DNA of 64,000 bases, from the NCBI RefSeq assembly GCF_900117445.1, contig NZ_FPEJ01000001.1, forward strand, positions 796,501 to 860,500, written 5' to 3'. Position numbers and translations under genes: made by a program. Under the pieces are notes generated by a model, which saw nothing but the letters and a program-made list of their open reading frames with translations, had not been told where the DNA came from and did not search any database. Each line of letters opens with the position of its first letter. The first letter of the stretch is position 1. This DNA comes from Hyphomicrobium sp. NDB2Meth4 (lineage in GTDB: Bacteria > Pseudomonadota > Alphaproteobacteria > Rhizobiales > Hyphomicrobiaceae). Shown piece by piece: positions 37,303 through 48,600 of this stretch.

Positions 37303-38550
37303 TCAGCTGCGATAGTCGGCGTTGATGTCGATGTAACCGTGCGTCAGGTCGCAGGTCCAAACCGTCGCGCGCCCCGGACCGATGCCGAGATCGACACGCA
37401 AGGTAATCTCTGGCCGCTTCATATAGAGCGCCACTTCCTCTTCGCTGTAGCTCGGCGCCCGCTCGCCCTCACGCGCGACGAGAATGTCGCCGAAGCGGAT
37501 AGACAGCTTATCGCGATCGGCGGCCTCGCCGGATTTGCCGACAGCCATCACCACGCGGCCCCAGTTGGCGTCCTCGCCGGCGATCGCCGTCTTCACCAGC
37601 GGCGAATTGGCAATCGCAAGGCCGATGCGCCGCGCCGCGCGATCGTCTTCCGCTCCCTCCACCTCCACGGTGACGAACTTGGTGATGCCCTCGCCGTCCT
37701 TGGCGACGAGGATGGCCAGTTCTTCCAGAAGGCTGTGTAGCGCCGCGGCAAAATCGGCAATGCGCGGATCGGTGGCTTCACTGATGCGCGGACAGCCGCG
37801 CTTTTCCGCTTCGCCCGTCGCGAACACCAGCAGCGTATCGCTCGTCGACGTATCGCCGTCGATGGTGACGCAATTGAATGTGCGGTCGGCGTTGTCCGCC
37901 ACCAGCGGCTGCAACGCAGCGGCATCGATTGGGGCGTCCGTGAAGACGAAGCACAGCATCGTCGCCATGTCTGGCTGGATCATGCCGGCGCCCTTGCAGA
38001 AGCCGTTGATCACCACTTCGTGCGTGCCGATCTTTGCGGTGCGCGTCGCCAGCTTCGGGAACGTGTCTGTCGTCATCACCGCGCGCGCGGCCGCTTGCCA
38101 TGTATCGGGCTCGGCCGCCGCTGCGAGCTTGCCGAGCAGGTGCGTGAACTTCTCCGCTTCCAGCGGCTCACCGATCACGCCGGTTGATGCGATGAAGACT
38201 TCGCCTGGTGTGCAGCCGACCGCGGCCGCTGCGGCATCAGCGGTGATCACGACCGTTTCGAGGCCCTTCTTGCCCGTGAACGCATTCGCGTTGCCCGAGT
38301 TGACGACCAGCGCCCGCGCCACGCCCTCGCGCAGTCCGAGCGCGCACCAGTCCACCGGCGCTGATCGCGTCTTCGAGCGCGTAAGCACACCTGCCACCTG
38401 CGTCCCAGGCGACAGCACGCCGAGCAGCAGGTCCGTCCGCCCCTTGTAGCGGATGCCTGCCTCCGCGGTCGCAAAGCGCACGCCGGGCACCTCGGGTACG
38501 GTCGGCAGGGAATGGGGGGCGAATGGTGAAATCGGGGCGGGTTTGCCCAT
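37303..38550 (-). CDS. argJ: ArgJ bifunctional ornithine/glutamate N-acetyltransferase
   Basis: A 415-aa ArgJ of the cyclic arginine pathway. The precursor self-cleaves between A196 and T197 in [11 protein letters not shown]197 becomes the nucleophile. STGVIGE and [10 protein letters not shown] are also conserved. The start ATG 38550 ([10 protein letters not shown]) is preferred to an in-frame codon 13 residues earlier. A short gap separates it from the MerR-ATPase gene upstream. Confidence 0.96.
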   Translation of the reverse strand: MGKPAPISPFAPHSLPTVPEVPGVRFATAEAGIRYKGRTDLLLGVLSPGTQVAGVLTRSKTRSAPVDWCALGLREGVARALVVNSGNANAFTGKKGLETVVITADAAAAAVGCTPGEVFIASTGVIGEPLEAEKFTHLLGKLAAAAEPDTWQAAARAVMTTDTFPKLATRTAKIGTHEVVINGFCKGAGMIQPDMATMLCFVFTDAPIDAAALQPLVADNADRTFNCVTIDGDTSTSDTLLVFATGEAEKRGCPRISEATDPRIADFAAALHSLLEELAILVAKDGEGITKFVTVEVEGAEDDRAARRIGLAIANSPLVKTAIAGEDANWGRVVMAVGKSGEAADRDKLSIRFGDILVAREGERAPSYSEEEVALYMKRPEITLRVDLGIGPGRATVWTCDLTHGYIDINADYRS

Positions 38551-38607
38551 CGTCGGCTCCGGACGTTTCTGAACGTTTTCTCTGAACACTAAGCGCGCGG
38601 CGCAGCT

Positions 38608-39642
38608 TTACGCTACTTCGGGTCGCCACGCGATGACACCTTCCGTCCTGGCCCGAACGTCGGGCGGCGCAAGGCACGTGGCAACGGCCTCGTAGCCCGG
38701 CGATCCCGAATGCGGTGCGACGCGCGTTGGCGGTCTGTGGTTGGCGGGACAAAGGATGATCCCCTCGTCCGCGCTAACGGCCGCCAGGTCGAGCACGGCG
38801 GACGAGCGCGTCATCAGGAACAGCACGGGGTCAACCCCGCTACGCCGGCGCAGATGCGCAATCAGCGCCTCTTGCGTCGCCTGGTCGAGGCCCTGCTCCA
38901 CCATGTCGACGACTAGCGCGCTCGCATCGCTCGCTTCCAGGTCGGCGAGCAACGTAAGCAGCGCCCCGGACTGCGAAGCGCCATCTTCGATAAGCCACGC
39001 CAAAGCTTCATCAACGCGCGCTTTCAGCCGCGGATCGTCCTCGATCCGCCGACGCGCCGCGGCGCCGCCATCTGTCGCGCGCTCCAGACCGATGAACCTC
39101 GCCCTCGGCAGCGTGTCGGCAATACAGCGCGCAAACCGCGTCTTGCCACTCCCGAGCGGGCCGACAATGTAGTTGATGGCTCGCACATCCCGCAGTTCGA
39201 ACCATTCGCCGCCCCACGGCCACGGCAACGCGAAAGCCGCTTTCACCTCGCTTTTCGGCTGAACCACGCGGCATATGTCGCCAACGCCAGCCACCCTCCC
39301 TTGAGCCAGATCAGCCCGCAACCGGCGCACCTGAGCTGTCGCCGCTGCGACCTGCGCTGACTGCCGCTCCAGGGCGGCCTGATGTGCCGCCAGCGCGCGT
39401 TCGAGTTCACCGGCCTCGCCATTGAGCGCCCGGCCGATGCTGGCAAGGCTCAGACCCATCGCGCGCAAGGCGACGACCTCGGCCGCGCGTTCGATCTCTT
39501 GCGGCCCGTAAGCGCGCCATCCCGCGGCGGTCCGCACTGGCTTCACCAGTCCGCGCTGCTCGTAAAGGCGCAGCGCTTTCGCGGAAGCACCAACCCGCTG
39601 AGCCGCTTCGGATGGTCTCAGATACATCGCTTCGCCGCTCAC
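38608..39642 (-). CDS. MerR-type HTH regulator fused to an ABC-like ATPase domain
   Basis: A 344-aa protein with an unusual domain layout. Residues 6-75 are a MerR-type winged helix (SEAAQRVGASAKALRLYEQRG). Residues 80-115 are a probable coiled coil. From about 125 on is an ABC-class ATPase: Walker A GPLGSGKT (161-168), a signature-like SQSGA (224-228), a Walker-B-like LVVDMVEQ (243-250), and a D-loop-like GLDQATQ (251-257). An ILCPANHRPP strand follows. Normal catalytic glutamate placement after Walker B is altered (D246-M-V-E249). Start GTG 39642 is fixed by AGGAGG six bases upstream. Whether it binds DNA, hydrolyses ATP, or senses an effector is unknown. Confidence 0.8.
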   Translation of the reverse strand: MSGEAMYLRPSEAAQRVGASAKALRLYEQRGLVKPVRTAAGWRAYGPQEIERAAEVVALRAMGLSLASIGRALNGEAGELERALAAHQAALERQSAQVAAATAQVRRLRADLAQGRVAGVGDICRVVQPKSEVKAAFALPWPWGGEWFELRDVRAINYIVGPLGSGKTRFARCIADTLPRARFIGLERATDGGAAARRRIEDDPRLKARVDEALAWLIEDGASQSGALLTLLADLEASDASALVVDMVEQGLDQATQEALIAHLRRRSGVDPVLFLMTRSSAVLDLAAVSADEGIILCPANHRPPTRVAPHSGSPGYEAVATCLAPPDVRARTEGVIAWRPEVA

Positions 39643-39789
39643 GGTTAGCCTCCTCGCCGGACCCGTGGCCGTTATCGAGGCGCCCCCAGGGGACGGGTCA
39701 AGTCCATTTCCAACATTTGCGGCGGTCAAAAAGCAAGCGGGCCGCCCTTATCGAGCGGCCCGCTGCAACTCCACCTGGAAGACTGGCGA

Positions 39790-40758
39790 TCAGGGCTTTG
39801 CCGCTGGTGCAGCCGCGCCAGGAGCAGCACCAGGCGCCGCGGCGCCCCCCTGCTCGACTGCCTTCTTGGCCGCTTCCATGGCTTCAGCCTGCTTTTTCTT
39901 CTGTTCCTCGACCAGCTTCTTGAGGTCGGCATCGACGTACTCGATCTTCGCCTTGCCGCGCATTTCTGCAGAGGCTTCCTGTGCCTTGCGCACAGCCAGC
40001 GAGTTCATGATTGTCTCTTTGACCTGATCGAAGCTCGGCGGCGCCTTCGTGCGGCGATCCTCGAGCTTGATGATGTGCCAGCCGTAGGCGCTCTTCACCG
40101 GCTCCGACAGCTCGCCCTTCTGCATCCGGGTGACGACGTTCTCGAACTCCGGCACCATCTGTCCGATGCCGAAATAGCCGAGGAATCCGCCTTCGGATTT
40201 CGAAGCCGGGTCGATCGAGTTCTCTTTGGCAACCTTCGCGAAATCCTCGCCGGCGACGATCTTTGCGCGCAGCTCCTTCGCCTTCTCCTCGCTGGCAACG
40301 AGGATGTGGCGCGCGGCAAACTCCGGCTCCGGCTTCATCTGCGCAAGACGCGCATTGTAGATCTTCTTGGCTTCCTCTTCGGTCACGCTCTCCTTGAGCG
40401 ACTTCTCGAAGTACTGCTCGCGCAGTGCACGCTCGTGCAGATAGTCCATGTACTTCTTGAATTCGGGCGTCTCGCCCAGTTTGGCGGCTTCCGCTGCATT
40501 GGCGAACAAGCGGTTGTCGATCAGGTACTCGGCCAGGGCGCGGCGTTTCACTTCCGGCGGCAGCTGGGCGAGATCCTGGCCCACTTCGCCCTCTGCGAGC
40601 TTCATCTCGCCTTCCGTGATCGGTTTGCCGTCAACTGTGACAACGACCTTGTCGCTTGCATCGTCGGCAAATGCGCTCGGCGCAGGCACCGAAAGGACAG
40701 TTGCGGCGAGGATGGCGAAGCCCGCAAGGGCGCGCTTTTTCGGAATGGCTGGATACAT
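39790..40758 (-). CDS. Exported PpiC-type peptidyl-prolyl isomerase
   Basis: A 322-aa periplasmic parvulin. The signal peptide spans residues ~1-31. A SurA-like helical N-domain follows (GEVGQDLAQLPPEVKRRALAEYLID). The rotamase domain (~160-255) contains ARHILVASEEKAKEL, ENSIDPASKSEGGFLGYFG and SAYGWHIIKLED. The C-terminus is an Ala/Pro-rich tail. It helps fold or chaperone outer membrane proteins, which may include the autotransporter encoded nearby. The ATG at 40758 precedes the signal peptide directly. Confidence 0.92.
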   Translation of the reverse strand: MYPAIPKKRALAGFAILAATVLSVPAPSAFADDASDKVVVTVDGKPITEGEMKLAEGEVGQDLAQLPPEVKRRALAEYLIDNRLFANAAEAAKLGETPEFKKYMDYLHERALREQYFEKSLKESVTEEEAKKIYNARLAQMKPEPEFAARHILVASEEKAKELRAKIVAGEDFAKVAKENSIDPASKSEGGFLGYFGIGQMVPEFENVVTRMQKGELSEPVKSAYGWHIIKLEDRRTKAPPSFDQVKETIMNSLAVRKAQEASAEMRGKAKIEYVDADLKKLVEEQKKKQAEAMEAAKKAVEQGGAAAPGAAPGAAAPAAKP

Positions 40759-40965
40759 GGCGATCTCTGATTGTTGGGCGGGCCGGACGGCAAAATACCA
40801 ATACCCGCGGTTTATTGCGCGTTCGTGCACCTTGTAAATCGGCAGGGCCCGGCCGGCTGCGGGGCCATGGATAGTGGGGCCTGTCAGTCCTGCCAAGTTA
40901 AGAATTGGACACTTGGCGAAGGAATTTCCGCTGTTTTTCTACGCTGCGGAAGCGTTTCCAATGCG

Positions 40966-40994
40966 TTGACAAGCCTATGGTGCTCTCCTTATCT
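40966..40994 (+). promoter_or_regulatory. Possible sigma70-type promoter of secA
   Basis: TTGACA (40966-40971) with a 17-bp spacer to TTATCT (40989-40994), in the 418-bp divergent gap between the isomerase gene and secA. The -35 is perfect and the -10 is imperfect. It would give a leader of about 175 nt before the secA ATG. Nothing else recognisable is in the gap. Confidence 0.45.
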
Positions 40995-41176
40995 CTCCGG
41001 CGCGGCCGACTTCGTGCGCCCAAGGCGCCTTGAATGCAAAAAAGGCCGCCTGCGGCACGTGTGGGTACCCGTACTGCCCGGCTGTCGTCACGGCGTATCA
41101 AGCGAGCGGGACAATATCTCGGCACACAGTGCCTATACCTCCCGGCAACAGCCCGGACATTTGGGGAAAACTTCGA

Positions 41177-44104
<2,928 letters not shown>

Positions 44105-44107
<3 letters not shown>

Positions 44108-44170
44108 GCCCGATCACTCAGCGTCGAACCAGATCAACCTCACCGCGCCATCGCGGTGAGGTTTTTTGTT
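44105..44170 (+). repeat. Direct repeat copy 1: secA stop codon plus terminator
   Basis: A 66-bp sequence starting at the secA TGA and ending after the terminator T-tract. It recurs at 51151-51216 with 64 of 66 positions the same (differences at 44108 and 44120). The two copies are 7046 bp apart in the same orientation and bound the autotransporter segment. Confidence 0.92.
44136..44167 (+). terminator. secA rho-independent terminator
   Basis: A perfect 12-bp stem (44136-44147 with 44152-44163), loop CCAT, then six Ts at 44162-44167 and further Ts. It is a strong intrinsic terminator for secA. Confidence 0.93.
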
Positions 44171-44333
44171 TTCGGCTCCGGTCGCGAAAGCGCATCGCTG
44201 CCCTGCATCTGCCGCAACGATAACGTCGTCGCGACATGATCTGGAACAAACCGGCCGGTGCTCGAAGTCATAAGATTCTGTGCTGAGACATTGAGAGGCC
44301 GCTCTCAATTCGTTGACGCTACGGGCGACCTCT

Positions 44334-44347
44334 CTCCTTTTAGGAGG
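44334..44347 (+). promoter_or_regulatory. Hairpin enclosing the ribosome binding site
   Basis: CTCCT (44334-44338), TTT loop, AGGAG (44342-44346) make a perfect 5-bp hairpin that covers most of the AGGAGG ribosome binding site of the gene at 44353. An 8-bp perfect inverted repeat (ATTGAGAG/CTCTCAAT, 44290-44309) lies further upstream. Confidence 0.5.
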
Positions 44348-44352
44348 GTTTC

Positions 44353-44547
44353 ATGTCGGCAATTGCTTGGCTTCTCGGTCCGATCCTCGTCGTCTCTGCA
44401 GCTATCGCCAGCTTGTTCGTCGCTGAGGATGCAACGCACTTCAACGTGTTCCGCGGCACCATCGCGGTGATGCTGGTCGTCGCGCTCGTCGGCCTTTGCT
44501 CGATCCTGGAACTGACCGCAGCCCGTCGCATGACGCGCCACAAGTAG
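44353..44547 (+). CDS. Small two-helix membrane protein
   Basis: A 64-aa protein not assigned to a family. Two predicted transmembrane helices (MSAIAWLLGPILVVSAAIASLFV and TIAVMLVVALVGLCSIL) are linked by a short loop with D-A-T-H-F-N. The C-terminus is basic (AARRMTRHK), so both ends are probably cytoplasmic. AGGAGG at 44342-44347 supports ATG 44353. It is the first gene inside the repeat-bounded segment. Confidence 0.65.
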   Translation: MSAIAWLLGPILVVSAAIASLFVAEDATHFNVFRGTIAVMLVVALVGLCSILELTAARRMTRHK

Positions 44548-45123
44548 CGCCTCGCGCGCACGCCACCTGTCTCCGCCGGGACCGTCAAGCCCGCGGCCAG
44601 CGGTCCGCTGCCGCGGATGCCGCGCGTTTGACAGGTCCGTTCGGCGCTGTGACCGCTGCCAATTCCGCTGGCGGCGTGAGGAGGCGGGTCCCAGCCCAGG
44701 CGGGCTGAAATTCGCCAGCTCGCGAAACCTATTTCTTCGGATAGATCGAGCCGCACGCGTGCGGCGCAAACATCGAAAAAACCCTTATAAAATGGGCATT
44801 TCTTCGCTAGTGACTGCGGCGCCACTAGCTGCGTCCATCTAATGTTCAGTCAACGAAGCATCTTGCTCCGGATGAGCGAGTTGTACTTATTCTGAGTTGC
44901 AACCCATCCGCGCCAATTATTTCTGCGGCGGGTCGGGAGCGGTGCGGATTTCAGCCGGCGACGGCAACCGCATCTCGAGGGGAGAAGGACGCCAGTTTCA
45001 TTTTCTGCGGCGTCGAGGATTTGGCCCCCCGAGAGGGGCACCGATCGAGGGCCGCGCGCCCGAAGGTCGGAATCGAAGTCAGTTTAGTGCCCAAAAGAAA
45101 CGGGCGTCAGTTGCGTTGAGTTC
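44548..45123. other. Gap upstream of the autotransporter gene
   Basis: A 576-bp stretch with no ORF that looks coding. A distant inverted repeat (ACCTGTC near 44574 and GACAGGT near 44631) could fold. Base composition drops after about 44780 (A/T-rich), which suits a promoter region for the autotransporter. Two TTGCGT words sit close to its start. No defined promoter could be fixed. Confidence 0.4.
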
Positions 45124-45570
45124 ATGTTGGGGGTTTGTATGCGTTGCGTTCCTGTAGCGAGTGGAATTGCGTCTCGCGCTATTGCCGGTCGCGGCTTCGA
45201 GCAAGCGGGCCATCCACCGGCACCACCCATCCGACATATCGGACGAAGCCTCAGAGCCGCGCTCATGTGCAGCGCGGCCGCTGCCGTCCTGCTGATGGCG
45301 ATGCCGAGGGCGATGGCTGCTTGCTCCGCTGACGTCAGTGGCTCCCCATCGCCTGATACGTTTAACTGCACCGGCTCAGATACCGATGGTGAGAACGTTA
45401 CAAGCACTGACAGCGCCGGCATCAACATCACAATCGCACCCAATGCGATGGTCTCCGACAATAATTTCTTCAACACCAGCGTTGGCGCCGCTGTTTTCGG
45501 TACGAACCTGTCGTTCTCGATGCCAGACGCGAACAGTTCGATCACTGGCGACGAAACCTGGTCGGAATAG
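45124..45570 (+). CDS. Autotransporter N-terminal fragment (signal peptide and start of passenger)
   Basis: A 148-codon frame that carries the export signal of the downstream autotransporter. Residues 1-40 are a basic, extended lead typical of autotransporters. The hydrophobic core LRAALMCSAAAAVLLMAMPRAMA ends in an AMA-A cleavage site. Then passenger-like sequence (NCTGSDTDGENVTSTDSAG) begins. The frame hits TAG at 45568. The adjoining frame (codons starting at 45561, 45564 ...) reads on without a stop as VGIVHTNDNATQSWTIEGP into the 1574-codon ORF, so the two parts are one gene split by a one-base shift near 45555-45562. ATG 45139 is an alternative start. Confidence 0.75.
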   Translation: MLGVCMRCVPVASGIASRAIAGRGFEQAGHPPAPPIRHIGRSLRAALMCSAAAAVLLMAMPRAMAACSADVSGSPSPDTFNCTGSDTDGENVTSTDSAGINITIAPNAMVSDNNFFNTSVGAAVFGTNLSFSMPDANSSITGDETWSE

Positions 45571-45677
45571 TCCACACGAATGACAACGCCACCCAGAGTT
45601 GGACAATCGAAGGGCCGATTAAAAGCACGAACGGAACAGCGATTTCGGACGCTCTGACGAGGGGCGGCACTGTTACC

Positions 45678-48600
45678 ATGGACGTCTCGTCTTCCGGGCA
45701 GGTTTGGGCCGCAGATGACGGCATCTTTATTCTCGGCGACGTCCTGGATTTTAATGGCCTCGGAAGTACAACCGTCACGCTCACAAATGACGGCAAAATT
45801 TATGCCGGCGGAACCGCGATAAATCTAAGCACGGGCCTGGGCGGAGGCACGCTCACTGTAAACAACAACAACATTATCGGAGAGAAATCGGCCGGTCTGC
45901 TCGGCGACAGGGGTGTTTTGCTGAGCGGCGCCGGAAATGGCGCCGTCAATAACGCTGCAACTGGTCAGATCAATTCTATCGACGATGCCGTTACCATCGG
46001 CATGCTTGGAACCGCCGGAGTCGACAATAAGGGCGCAATATTTTCCCGCGATGGAAGCGGCATCGTTACCGCCACGGCCGGCACGGCAACCATCCTAAAT
46101 GACACCACGGGGTCCATTAGCGCCGGGTCACATGGCATATTCGCTGTCACTGACGGATCGGGCGCGGACATTGGCATCACGAACCATGGCACCGTTGGCA
46201 CGCAGGCCACGCCTGTAGGCGGCATCGGCATCATCGCGAACACCGGCGTTCCAATTCCATTGGTCAGCCCAGCGGGCGCGGGCACTATCAACATCGTCAA
46301 CGACGGTAAAGTCTACGGCACAACCGGCGGCATCAGCGCAACTGTGCTCGATACCGGCAGCAATGGCATAACCGTCGACAACAAGAGCGGGTCTGTCATC
46401 ACCAACGGTGGGTTTGGCATCCTGGCCGCAGGCCTTAGCGGTGACATTAAGGTCGACGGCAATAGTTCGTCCTATGTCAAATCGGAAACGGGCCCAGGCA
46501 TCGTCGCTGTGGGCACCGGCAATGTGACCGTAGACTCCGGCGAGACGCACGCCGGCAGTGGCGGCATCGCGGTGCCTACGACATCACTAAACCTCAGCGG
46601 AGGCGTGATTGGCGTCGCCCTCGGTAGCGGCAACGCAACTGTCACGACCCATGGACTGACCTCCGTCGCGCCAGGCGGAACGGTCGGCGTGGCTGCGATT
46701 TCGAACTCCGGCGCGGCGAGCGTCACTCTGGGCGGCGCCATCGATCCGCCGCTGATCGGCTCCATGGCGGTCGTGCTCGGCGGCAACATGGATGCGACAC
46801 TGAACACGGGTGGCTTTGACGTCACCGCCGACAACATCGGCCTGTTGGGTCTCAACCTCGGTACTGGTGAGGTCGTTATCGACGCAACGGGCAGCATGGT
46901 TACGCAAACGGTTGCCGGTCCGCTCAACGTCGGCATCGCGGGTCTCGGTCAAGGCGCAGTGACAATCGACTACGGAACAGTCGATGCCAAAGGAAGCGGC
47001 GTCGTCGGCCTCAGCACCAATGCCGGTGTAGACATCGACGCGCACGGCGACGTGAAGACGGCCGGCTACCTCGGCGTCGGTGCGTTCGCTGGAAACGGCA
47101 ACGCCGACATCGATCTCGCCAGCACCACCACGACCAATACGAGTGCGGGTGGTCTCGGCGTCATCGCAGCGGCCAATAAGGGCAACGCAATCGTCAGCGG
47201 CGCGGGCAGCACGGTGAAGTCAGATGGGACGGCTGTCACCGGCCTGTCCGTCAACGGCAACGTCGATTTGGACACCGGCACGGTAACGTCTGACAACAGC
47301 ACGGGTGTGTTCGGCCTGGCGATCAACGGTGGTTCGGTCATCGACATGCACGGAGCTGTTCAGGCCAACGGCGCGTTCGGTGTGTTCAGCTCAGCAGTGG
47401 ACCTTGGCTCGGGCAGTGGTGACTCGGCTGTCAACCTCGGCGGCGAGAACGTGAAGAACGACGGTGGTATCGGCGTGTTCTCGCTGGCGCTGGGCGGCCA
47501 TTCGAGCGTGACCGGCGGCGCAGGAGGTACGGTCGAGTCGTTGACAGATGGCATCATCTCGACCGCAGTTGGCGGGGACTCGACTGTAGAGTCAGGTGCC
47601 ATCATTGCCCACAACGGCAGCGGCATCATCTCGACGGCTATTGGCGGTGACGCCAAGGCGACGAACAACGGTGAGGTGACCGCAGACAACGGCCTATATG
47701 GTATCGCGGCCTTCTCGATCGGCGGCGACGCCACGGCGACTGCCAACGGCAAGATCGATCCGCCGCTGATCGGCGTGTCGAGCTTCACCATCGGCAACGG
47801 CACTGCCACCAGCGACGTCAACAACACCGTGCAGGCTTGGGCGGTCGGCGCTTACGCCGGCAACATCGGCGGCGGCAGCGTGTTCGTGAACGTCAACCCG
47901 GGTGGCTCGATCCAGTCCGATTACCTCGGCATCCTCGCCACCAACATCGGACCTGGCGACACGACCGTGAACGTCAAGGGCGCGGTGGGCGGATACACCG
48001 GCACGGCGACGGGTGATGACGCGATCAACGTCACCAACTTCATCAACAACGGCAACATTTCGGTCACCTCGAACGAGGATGGAACGCTGAATGCCGGCGA
48101 CGACGCGGTGGACATCACCAAGCTCGGCGGTAGCGGCCAGATCAACGTCACGCTCGGCGCGGATGCTACGGCGGCTGACGATGGCGTCACCATCTTCCGC
48201 ACCCTCAGCGGTGTGAACACGACCGACGAAAACAACATCTCGGTCAGCCTTGCAGACGGGAAGACGCTGACGGCCACCAACGGCAACGGCATCGATATCT
48301 CGACGCCATTCGCCAACAACGACATCGCCGTCAACGTCGGCGCGGGGAGCAGCGTGCTCGCCAACAACGGCACGGCGGTGCAGGTCACCGGCTTCTCGCT
48401 GCTGGGCGACAACAACGTGACCATCACCAACGCCGGTCTGGTGCAGGGTGACGGCACGCTGTTCGATCCGACCATCCGCGTGGCGACCGACGGCGACGTC
48501 AACATCAACAATACGGGCACTATTCAGTCGGATGGCGGCTCGACCTACGCCAGCGTGATCCAGAGCCTCGCCGGCGGATCCAACACCGTGCAGAACGACG

